Part shown: piece after piece, positions 29,331 through 37,259 of the stretch
Position numbering within the stretch: position 1 is the first letter of the stretch
Layout of the letters: each line of letters opens with the position of its first letter
DNA from: Renibacterium sp043789415
Lineage (GTDB): Bacteria > Actinomycetota > Actinomycetes > Actinomycetales > Micrococcaceae
Length of the DNA: 64,000 nucleotides
Reading direction: 5' to 3'
Assembly: GCF_043789415.1 (NCBI RefSeq)
Contig: NZ_JBDLLW010000002.1
Coordinates: forward strand, 124,001 to 188,000
Made by a program: the position numbers and the translations under genes
The notes under the pieces: generated by a model
What the model saw: the letters and a program-made list of their open reading frames with translations, nothing else
The model's database searches: none
Told to the model about the DNA's origin: nothing

Positions 29331-30419
29331 CTACTTCTGAGCCTCTGGCACCTGGGCTTCACGGGCCAGGGCGGTCAATCGAGAAACCGCCCTGAAGTAC
29401 TTCTTCAAATACCCACCGGCCATCATCTCAGCGCTGAAGAGTTGGTCGATAGGCACTCCGCTGGCCAAGATCGGCACATCTTTGTCGTACAACCGATCCG
29501 CCAGCACCACGAACCGCAGCGCCACACTCTGCTCGGTGATGGTCTGCACCCGATGCCAGACCACTCCATCGATACCGTCGATCAACTGCCGATACCGGCT
29601 GGGGTGCACTCCGGCCAGATGGTCCAGGAGCTCCGAGAAATCGTCCACCGCGATCGTCTTGTCGGCGGCGAATTCAGTGGCAGCGGCCGCTTCGAGCTCT
29701 TCATCCGGCAGGGGCTGCGGCGGAGTGGGCAAGCCGCGATGCCGGTAGTCTTCGCCGTCGATCCGCACCACGTCGAACTGATCGGCCAGCACCTGGATCT
29801 CCCGCTGGAAATCCACCGCGGCGAATCGCCCCTCACCGAGCGATCCCGGCAAAGTGTTGGAGGTCGCGGCGAGTTTCACCCCGGCGTCGGACAGCTCACG
29901 CATCAGCCGGGACATCAGCACGGTGTCCCCCGGATCATCGAGTTCGAACTCATCGATGCAGACCAATTTGTATTGCTTGAGCGCATCAACGGTCTTCCGG
30001 AACGAGAGCGCTCCCACCAGATTGGTGTATTCCACGAAGGTGCCGAAGGCCTTAGGGCCGGGCGCCGAATGCCAGAGCGAGGCGAGCAGGTGGGTTTTAC
30101 CGACGCCGAAGCCCCCGTCAAGGTAGATCCCAGCGCGGCTGGCAGGCTTCTTTGCCCCGAAGAACTTCTTCAGACCACGTGCTCCCGAGCCGCCGATCGA
30201 GGCGGAGAAATCCTGCAAGGCCTTCACCGCCAAAGCCTGCGAGGGCTGCTTGGGGTCGGGACGATAGCTTTCAAAGGACACCTCACCGAAGCGCGGCGAG
30301 GGGTAGAACCCTTGTAGCAACTCGTCAACTGAGACCGAGGGAATGCGAGTGGCAAGGTGTTCGACGTTGGCCAAATTCAATCCGTTCCGAGGGGCCAGCG
30401 GCCCGAATGGGCGTTTCAA
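29331..30419 (-). CDS. zapE: Cell division protein ZapE (AFG1-like ATPase)
   Basis: The 362-residue ATPase has Walker A GGFGVGKTHLLASLWH near residue 100, Walker B YKLVCIDEFELDDPGDT near 150, and the sensor segment VKLAATSNTLPGSL. The C-terminal part with FVVLADRLYDKDVPILASG is typical of the AFG1/ZapE family. In E. coli ZapE stabilises or regulates FtsZ rings; the actinobacterial role is inferred. It is divergent from sseA across 204 bp. Confidence 0.92.
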   Translation of the reverse strand: MKRPFGPLAPRNGLNLANVEHLATRIPSVSVDELLQGFYPSPRFGEVSFESYRPDPKQPSQALAVKALQDFSASIGGSGARGLKKFFGAKKPASRAGIYLDGGFGVGKTHLLASLWHSAPGPKAFGTFVEYTNLVGALSFRKTVDALKQYKLVCIDEFELDDPGDTVLMSRLMRELSDAGVKLAATSNTLPGSLGEGRFAAVDFQREIQVLADQFDVVRIDGEDYRHRGLPTPPQPLPDEELEAAAATEFAADKTIAVDDFSELLDHLAGVHPSRYRQLIDGIDGVVWHRVQTITEQSVALRFVVLADRLYDKDVPILASGVPIDQLFSAEMMAGGYLKKYFRAVSRLTALAREAQVPEAQK

Positions 30420-30557
30420 CGGCTAGATGAGCCGCAAACGCAGTGAAACAAGTCATTGCAAGGATACCGCTCACCGTTCGGGGATATGTCCTTCTATGAC
30501 CTTCGGAAGCATTTCAACGGCGCCGTCGTTAGGCTTGGAAGAGGCTTCGGCAACAGT

Positions 30558-30614
30558 CCCGATCAGTATTTCTTGACCCGATCAGTATTTCTTGACCCGA
30601 TCAGTATTTCTTGA
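30558..30614 (+). repeat. Three tandem 19-bp units directly before the sseA ribosome site
   Basis: CCCGATCAGTATTTCTTGA is repeated three times without mismatch. The third copy runs into GAGGAG, the sseA ribosome site. Each internal junction creates a TTGACC hexamer resembling a -35 box, but no -10 box stands at the right distance. Confidence 0.95.
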
Positions 30615-30623
30615 GGAGTTCAG

Positions 30624-31532
<909 letters not shown>

Positions 31533-31588
31533 CCGAGCCCGCTGGCCATCAGCGACGTGTCGACTCCTGACAACGTATTCTGGGTGCT

Positions 31589-32065
31589 GTGACTGATATT
31601 CAACACCCCGGCAACCAGGCCAAGGGACAAACCGCCGATTCGATGCCCGCCGCGCTCGCCGAGATCATCGACGACTTCCAGGCGATCGAAGAATCGGAAC
31701 GGCTGCAACTGCTTCTGGAATTCTCACGCAGCCTGCCAGCGCTTCCCGAGCGCTTTGCGCAGCATCCGGAGTTGCTGGAGCAGGTGGTGGAGTGCCAGTC
31801 GCCATTGTTCTTGACCTTGCAGATTGAGGACGGCGCGGTGCAGCTTTACTTCTCGGCTCCCCCGGAGGCACCGACCACGAGGGGCTTCGCGAGTGTCTTG
31901 CACGAGGGCCTGAACGGGTGCAGCCCGGCCGAAATCCTGGCGGTTCCGGACGATATGCCGGAGCAGCTGGGGTTGACCCGAGCACTCACTCCACTGCGGC
32001 TGCGAGGCATGTCGGCCATGCTGGGTCGGATCAAACGGCAGATCCGGGCGCAAATCGCCGATTAA
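31589..32065 (+). CDS. sufE: SufE family sulfur-acceptor protein
   Basis: The 158-residue protein starts at GTG 31589. Its core, LLLEFSRSLPALPERF followed by VVECQSPLFL, carries the family cysteine at residue 69, which accepts sulfur from a cysteine desulfurase; RGFASVLHEGLNGCSPAEIL and LRGMSAMLGRIKRQI complete the fold. Next to the rhodanese, it may alternatively accept sulfur from SseA. No desulfurase gene is near. Confidence 0.9.
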   Translation: MTDIQHPGNQAKGQTADSMPAALAEIIDDFQAIEESERLQLLLEFSRSLPALPERFAQHPELLEQVVECQSPLFLTLQIEDGAVQLYFSAPPEAPTTRGFASVLHEGLNGCSPAEILAVPDDMPEQLGLTRALTPLRLRGMSAMLGRIKRQIRAQIAD

Positions 32066-32116
32066 ACCGCTGGCTTTCTTTCCTCGCGTCTCGATCCGGC
32101 TTCGATCCGTGCGCGG

Positions 32117-33364
32117 CTAGCCCTGGAATTCCTTGGGCACGGTGTCCCTCGGCAGTTCGTAGTGGCCAAGGCGTGGCTCGAGCCAGGTCTTCACCACCGA
32201 CTCCCAGCGCTCCGAATCGACGTTCCATTCGCGGGTATGGGCTGCTTTTTCGAACTCGACGAAGCTCACCATCTCCGGATTGCGCCTGGCCAGTTCTTCA
32301 GAAGGGCCATAGGGCACGAAATCGTCGTCCTTACTGTGCACGATGAGAGTCGGGGTGCGCAGCTCAACGGCCCGGCTGACCCAGTCCATGCTCTTCAGAT
32401 CGACGGGCGCTGCCAGGCCGGTGATCCGTCGGCCCAACGGGTGGCTGAGCATCAGCTGCCCGTACCTGCCGATCGCGGCTGGAATGCGATTCAAGCTGGC
32501 TTGATGGGCTAACACATCGATCCAGTTGATCACCGGCGCGTCGAGGACCAGAGCGATGACTTCCTGACGATGTCTGCTCTGGTCCACCAATTGCAAACAG
32601 ACCGCGCCGCCCATTGAGTACCCGAAGAGCACCACGTCCTTGGCACCGTGGTCGAGTGCGAATTCAATAGCGGCCTCGATATCCCGCCACTCGGTCACCC
32701 CCAGGCCATATCTGCCGTCGTCGGCGGCTGGAGCCTCCCCATCATTACGATAGGAGACCAAGAGGCAGCTCAGCCCCAATTCGCGCGCGGTACGTACCGC
32801 TCTGAGCCCCTCGGTTCGTTTGGCACCTCGGCCGTGGACCATGATCGCCCAGGTGGAGAGCTTCTTCTCGGTCGGTCGGATCAGCCAAGCAGGCGCCCTC
32901 CCAACCGGCAAGTCGATCAGGACTTCCTCTGCGGCCACCCCGATCTCCGCCGGGCTCTGGAAGATCGACCCGGTCCATTTACCCCGAAGCGCTTGATGCA
33001 GGTCTCCGGCGATGACTTCCTCGACCACCCGGGAAACCGTTCCCTCGCGGGGCACGTACGAGCGAATGGCACCGATCCGGGCGTGGCCTGCTGAAGCGTT
33101 GAAACTCAATCCGTAGACGCCGTCAATGGTGGTCTCAACGGTGGCCGGCAGCACGATCTGCAGCTCCGACCCCTCACGCAGTACCGCCAGGATCTCCAGG
33201 TCCTCAGGCTGTTCCTTCTCTGGGATGACCACCTTCCGTGCGAAATACCCAGCGAGCGCGGAACTCCCCGCAGCCAGCAGCGAGATCAGGGTGGCTCCGG
33301 AAGCTGCACCGAGCAGTAACCATGTGAACCAAGCTGAGCGCTGCTGTGCGCGAGGTGTAGCCAT
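32117..33364 (-). CDS. Membrane-anchored or exported alpha/beta hydrolase
   Basis: A 415-residue protein with an N-terminal hydrophobic helix (WFTWLLLGAASGATLISLLA), so probably anchored or exported. The hydrolase part shows the oxyanion MVHGRGAKRTEG, the nucleophile VVLFGYSMGGAVCLQL, the Asp segment VHSKDDDFVPYGPSEEL and the histidine near FEKAAHTREWN, a complete triad. Substrate is unknown; dipeptidyl-peptidase-like esterases are similar. A copy of the 90-bp repeat element lies 62 bp before the start. Confidence 0.85.
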   Translation of the reverse strand: MATPRAQQRSAWFTWLLLGAASGATLISLLAAGSSALAGYFARKVVIPEKEQPEDLEILAVLREGSELQIVLPATVETTIDGVYGLSFNASAGHARIGAIRSYVPREGTVSRVVEEVIAGDLHQALRGKWTGSIFQSPAEIGVAAEEVLIDLPVGRAPAWLIRPTEKKLSTWAIMVHGRGAKRTEGLRAVRTARELGLSCLLVSYRNDGEAPAADDGRYGLGVTEWRDIEAAIEFALDHGAKDVVLFGYSMGGAVCLQLVDQSRHRQEVIALVLDAPVINWIDVLAHQASLNRIPAAIGRYGQLMLSHPLGRRITGLAAPVDLKSMDWVSRAVELRTPTLIVHSKDDDFVPYGPSEELARRNPEMVSFVEFEKAAHTREWNVDSERWESVVKTWLEPRLGHYELPRDTVPKEFQG

Positions 33365-33425
33365 GGCTCCATTCTGGCGGAGTGATCTGCCGCCGTCGAG
33401 TCGCTACGCCGTTCCGCTCCGTTCC

Positions 33426-33524
33426 TTTTCCAGCCGTCCCACTGAATGTTAACAATGTGAAGGATGTGACTGTTTCAGAGAAACTTCTGCCTCATCAGCA
33501 ACACTCAATGGGACGGCTGGAAAA
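33426..33524. repeat. Copy 2 of the ~90-bp intergenic inverted-repeat element
   Basis: Same termini as copy 1: CCAGCCGTCCCACTGAATGT on the left and AACACTCAATGGGACGGCTGG on the right, here flanked by TTTT and AAAA. Shared internal pieces are ATGTG and GCCTCATC; the middle otherwise differs, so this is an old dispersed family and not a recent duplication. It stands between the start of the alpha/beta hydrolase and a divergent plus-strand gene. Confidence 0.87.
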
Positions 33525-33624
33525 ATAGAGGGGTTGATCCCGGGGCCCTCGGGCTGGGCCCACACGTCCGAGGGACCCGAAACGAGGAACGAGTTTTGGG
33601 AGGACGTGGGGATACGCTTAGACC

Positions 33625-34116
33625 ATGACGGACACCATTATTATTCTGACCGAAGCCCCCTTGGGCGAGATCGACGTAGAAAACATCAGCGGCCTCTTCT
33701 CGGACGATGAGCAGACCGAGCTCACCGTCTTGGTCCCGGACGACGTCAGGCGAAACCTTCTGGTCGATGTCATCGACCAGCTGAGTCTGTTGGACCTGCC
33801 CGCCGCGCTCAAGGAATTCGGTGGTCGGGAGTCGAAGGAGCAAGCCAAGCTGCGAGCCGAAGGCACCCTGGAAGTCTGCATCGCAGCGCTGCAGGAAACC
33901 GGTGCTCCGGTGACCGGTAAGGTCATCGAGGGCGACGCCGTCGCCGGTTTGGTGGCCGAGGTGCAGGCCAGCTCGGCCAGGCAAGCGGTGGTGATCACCG
34001 AACCCCATGTCCTGGAGGACACCTTCCACACCGACTGGGCCACCCGCGCTCAGGACAAACTGGGGTTGCCGGTGCTGCATCTTTATGCCGGTTCGGGATT
34101 TATTGGTGACTCCTAA
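33625..34116 (+). CDS. Conserved hypothetical protein, possible UspA-like fold
   Basis: The 163-residue protein has alternating strand and helix pattern: TDTIIILTEAPLGEID, TELTVLVPDD, then a helical middle, then APVTGKVIEGDAVAGLVAEV and RQAVVITEPHVLED, ending PVLHLYAGSGFIGDS. This order resembles universal-stress-type alpha/beta proteins, but no ATP-binding motif is clear. It lies 14 bp before msrB and so is probably co-transcribed. Function not assigned. Confidence 0.7.
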   Translation: MTDTIIILTEAPLGEIDVENISGLFSDDEQTELTVLVPDDVRRNLLVDVIDQLSLLDLPAALKEFGGRESKEQAKLRAEGTLEVCIAALQETGAPVTGKVIEGDAVAGLVAEVQASSARQAVVITEPHVLEDTFHTDWATRAQDKLGLPVLHLYAGSGFIGDS

Positions 34117-34130
34117 ACGTTATTGATGAT

Positions 34131-34577
34131 ATGAGCGAATCTGTGGGAAACACCAGCTATTTCCAGAATTCCTATGCCCCCTCAGTGGTCAAGACCGATG
34201 AGGAATGGCGGGCAGAACTGAGCCCCGAGGAATACCGCGTGCTGCGCCAAGCTGGCACGGAGCGAGCGTTCGTCGGCGAGTACACCGATACTCACACCGC
34301 CGGAATCTACCAGTGCCGGGCCTGTGGGGCCGAGCTTTTCCGCAGCAATGAGAAGTTCGACTCGCACTGTGGTTGGCCGTCCTTCTTCGCCCCGTTGGCT
34401 GAGGAAAGAGTCCGTTATATCCACGATCGCAGCATGGGCATGGATCGCGTGGAGGTGCGTTGTGCCGCCTGTGATTCGCATCTGGGACACGTTTTCGAAG
34501 GCGAGGGCTACGGCACTCCCACCGATCAGCGGTATTGCATCAACTCGGTCTCGATGAAGCTGGTTCCCGCGGAATAA
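34131..34577 (+). CDS. msrB: Peptide-methionine (R)-S-oxide reductase
   Basis: MsrB repairs methionine-R-sulfoxide in proteins with thioredoxin electrons. The 148-residue protein shows YQCRACGAELF and RCAACDSHLGH (zinc cysteine pairs), FDSHCGWPSFF, and the catalytic cysteine Cys136 in RYCINSVSMKL. Full-length, starting with ATG 34131. Confidence 0.96.
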   Translation: MSESVGNTSYFQNSYAPSVVKTDEEWRAELSPEEYRVLRQAGTERAFVGEYTDTHTAGIYQCRACGAELFRSNEKFDSHCGWPSFFAPLAEERVRYIHDRSMGMDRVEVRCAACDSHLGHVFEGEGYGTPTDQRYCINSVSMKLVPAE

Positions 34578-34596
34578 TCAGCGGACTTCCAAGCCC

Positions 34597-35496
34597 TCAG
34601 GGCTGGGTTTGCGCTGCCGTGCTCCGCAGTTCGCGGGCGGCTCGGTACATTTCGTTGCGCTCCCGAAACAGCTGGTCCTGCGGAGCCTTGAATGGTCCAG
34701 TCCGGCTCAGCTCGGGTTCCGCTTGGGGAGCTGTCACTTTCGCGGACAAGCTGACGGTGCCTAAAACCCGTTGAGATCCCGTGACCCAGTTCTGCGTGAC
34801 ATCGATGGTTTCGCCGAGGCCAGGTTCTCTGGAGATCAGACTGAGTCGAACCGGCAATTGAGCGAGCAACCGCTCGTGCAGATAGTCATCGGAGAGCTCT
34901 TCTCTCGGGAAATCCTGGCTGAAGAAACCGGTGACCGATTCGTCAGTCGGTTTCAATTCCAGTCTATGCAGGCTTTCCACCCCGTTGATGACCGCGTGAT
35001 AGGCATGAACGCTGTAGTAGTTCCTGCTCATAAAACTCTCTGGAAGTCTGTGGTCTCCGAAGGACATCGCCTCAACGCTTTCCGGATGGAGCGCCTGAAA
35101 TCCGGCAATCGACTCCTGCCGGGCCTCTTCACTCTGCCCGGATGAGGTGGCGGCTAAGAAGTCAAGCATGTCTGAGGCCGTCCGCACAAAGAACACCGGA
35201 ATACTGAACAGCCCTAAAACCATTTCTGAGGCTGTTCCTTCGTTGCCGATCCGGATCAGCACCCCTTGATCTCCGGAGAGCGAATCGTGACCGGCTGAGC
35301 CTCCCAAAGTGCCCGAGAACCGGGCCAAGACCGGGGCGTTTTCAGGCAAGCCCACCAGAAGGCCCGTTTCACTGGCACTGAAGGTTCCCGCTATCCAGCT
35401 TCCTTTGGCATGGAGGATCCGGTCCTGCTGCGGGTCCGTCCGCAGACTTCCCGCTGCCCGCTCCAGATAGTGTCGCCAATTCTTGATCGTTTTCAT
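34597..35496 (-). CDS. Catalase-fold heme protein, probably without classical proximal Tyr
   Basis: From ATG 35496 the protein has 299 residues (an upstream start at 35535 would add 13). Landmarks of the catalase family appear in order: ILHAKGSWIAGTFSASETG with the distal His, PVLARFSGTLGGSAG, GVLIRIGNEG, PVFFVRTASDMLDFLAA and RNYYSVHAYHAV. The C-terminal part lacks a clear R-x-F-x-Y proximal heme motif, so peroxide activity is uncertain; small catalase-related peroxidases are the closest group. It follows the GMC oxidoreductase on the same strand by about 80 bp, and such oxidases can produce H2O2. Confidence 0.7.
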   Translation of the reverse strand: MKTIKNWRHYLERAAGSLRTDPQQDRILHAKGSWIAGTFSASETGLLVGLPENAPVLARFSGTLGGSAGHDSLSGDQGVLIRIGNEGTASEMVLGLFSIPVFFVRTASDMLDFLAATSSGQSEEARQESIAGFQALHPESVEAMSFGDHRLPESFMSRNYYSVHAYHAVINGVESLHRLELKPTDESVTGFFSQDFPREELSDDYLHERLLAQLPVRLSLISREPGLGETIDVTQNWVTGSQRVLGTVSLSAKVTAPQAEPELSRTGPFKAPQDQLFRERNEMYRAARELRSTAAQTQP

Positions 35497-35578
35497 CACT
35501 GTGGCTTTCGTTCGTAACTTGAGCAGCGTGCCCACTCAGGACAGGAAAAATCGCGGCGAACCCTGCGGATCGACCCGC

Positions 35579-37087
35579 TCAGAGTTGTTCCGCGATCTTC
35601 TCAGCCACCATGATCACCGTGGGATTCGTTGCAGCCTGGGTGACTGAGGGGAAAATCGAGGCGTCGATCACCCGCAGTCCCTGAATTCCGTGGACCGCGC
35701 CACTATTGTCGACCACGGCGAAGGGATCGCTCGCCGGACCCATCGGAGCACTCGAGGTCGGGTGATGATACGTGTCGAGGGTCTCGAACACCGTCTCAAT
35801 CACTTCAGCATCGCTGTGACCGGGGCCTGGGGAGATCTCCGCTGAAATCATCCGGGAAAGCGGCTCGCCAGCGCCGATCCGCTGGGCCAGCCGGATTCCT
35901 TCTAGGAGCCGACGTCGGTCCTCTTCCTCGGCCAGCCAGTTGAGGTCGATCAGGGGTGCGACGGCGGGATCCGTGGAAACTAATGTGACGGTGCCGCTGG
36001 ATTTGGGCCGGACCAGCGCTACCGCGATCACAAAAGCCGCCCCGGTCGGGCTCAGCTTCGGGTCGATCAAATGAGTGGCGGTCAGATGCAGATCGAGCTC
36101 GCCCGGAGCGGCTTGAGAACTCTTCACCCAGGCTTTGGCCCCGATCACCGGGACCTGGGCACCCAGCGATTCGGGCACCGCGGCAAAGGCGGTGTAGAAG
36201 ATCGGGTGATCATAGACTCGTCGGCCGACCGGAAGATCAGCGAGCACCTCAAGGCCCAGCGCAGAGAGTTCGTTCGCCGGCCCGATGCCGGAGCGCATCA
36301 GGATGGCGGCGGTGCCATAGCTGCCGGCCGAAAGTATCACCTGATCGGCAAAGAATTCACGGCCGTCAGCAAGCCGGACTCCAGTGGCAACGGTCCCGTC
36401 AAAGAGCACGCGGTCCACCAGGGCATCGCCGAGAATGCTCAGATTCCCACGAGACCTCACCTCATCGGTGAGATAGGCCATCGCGGTGTTGACCCGAACC
36501 CCTTCAGCGATGTTCATCGGGTACGGTGCAACGCCCTGCGGATCTCCCCCGTTGAAATCCTCGGTCACTCGAATTCCTTCGGCCATCGCGGAGTCGATGA
36601 AGGCCCGCTGCATCGCTGAGATCTCTTCCCGGGAAAGCTGGTTTACCGGCATCGGCCCGGTCGCTCCGTGCCACTCTGATTCACCGAGATTACTGGTTTC
36701 GAGTTTCTTGTAAAACAGCAGCACCTCCGCCCAGGACCAACCGGTCAGCCCGGATTCCGCCCATCGCTCAAAGTCAGACGGAAGCGCCCGCACCATCACC
36801 GAGCCGTTGACCGCTGAACTCCCACCGAGGCTTTTGCCGCGGAATAGCGACACAGGATGTCCGACTCGACCGGGAACGCTCTGGAAGCCCCAATCGCTTC
36901 CGGTATCAGCACCGAGCAGGTTCGAATCCAGAATGCGCGGCGGGAATTCCTGAGCGGAATAGGCCGGACCCGCCTCAATCAGCAGCACTTCCCGCCGGGC
37001 TCGGGCGCTGAGCCGATTCGCGAGAACAGCCCCCGCCGAGCCACCCCCGATAATCAGAACTTTCTGCGGTTTCTTGATGGTATCCAT
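35579..37087 (-). CDS. GMC-family FAD alcohol oxidoreductase (choline/aryl-alcohol type)
   Basis: I take ATG 37087, giving 502 residues beginning KVLIIGGGSAGAVLANRLSA, the FAD dinucleotide site; the open frame extends 38 codons further without homology. GMC signatures follow: SLFRGKSLGGSSAVNGSVMVR (PS000623-like), ILSAGSYGTAAILMRSGIGP, and the C-terminal active-site histidine region ETLDTYHHPTSSAPMG with VIDASIFPSVTQAATNPTVI. Substrate may be a primary or aromatic alcohol. It is divergent from the LuxR regulator and on the far side from an aldehyde dehydrogenase, which fits a shared pathway. Confidence 0.9.
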   Translation of the reverse strand: MDTIKKPQKVLIIGGGSAGAVLANRLSARARREVLLIEAGPAYSAQEFPPRILDSNLLGADTGSDWGFQSVPGRVGHPVSLFRGKSLGGSSAVNGSVMVRALPSDFERWAESGLTGWSWAEVLLFYKKLETSNLGESEWHGATGPMPVNQLSREEISAMQRAFIDSAMAEGIRVTEDFNGGDPQGVAPYPMNIAEGVRVNTAMAYLTDEVRSRGNLSILGDALVDRVLFDGTVATGVRLADGREFFADQVILSAGSYGTAAILMRSGIGPANELSALGLEVLADLPVGRRVYDHPIFYTAFAAVPESLGAQVPVIGAKAWVKSSQAAPGELDLHLTATHLIDPKLSPTGAAFVIAVALVRPKSSGTVTLVSTDPAVAPLIDLNWLAEEEDRRRLLEGIRLAQRIGAGEPLSRMISAEISPGPGHSDAEVIETVFETLDTYHHPTSSAPMGPASDPFAVVDNSGAVHGIQGLRVIDASIFPSVTQAATNPTVIMVAEKIAEQL

Positions 37088-37259
37088 AGGCGTGTTCCCT
37101 CTCAGATTCCTTCTCGGACCTGCGATGACCTGCCGCGAACAGCGGTCAAACCAAAATTTTGCTGGTGCTGGCAGCGTATGTTTCCGAAGAAGGTCGCGCA
37201 TCGGTCGTGCAATCGGTCATGAGACCTAAAGTGACAACCTTTCGAAACCTGGTCTTAGG

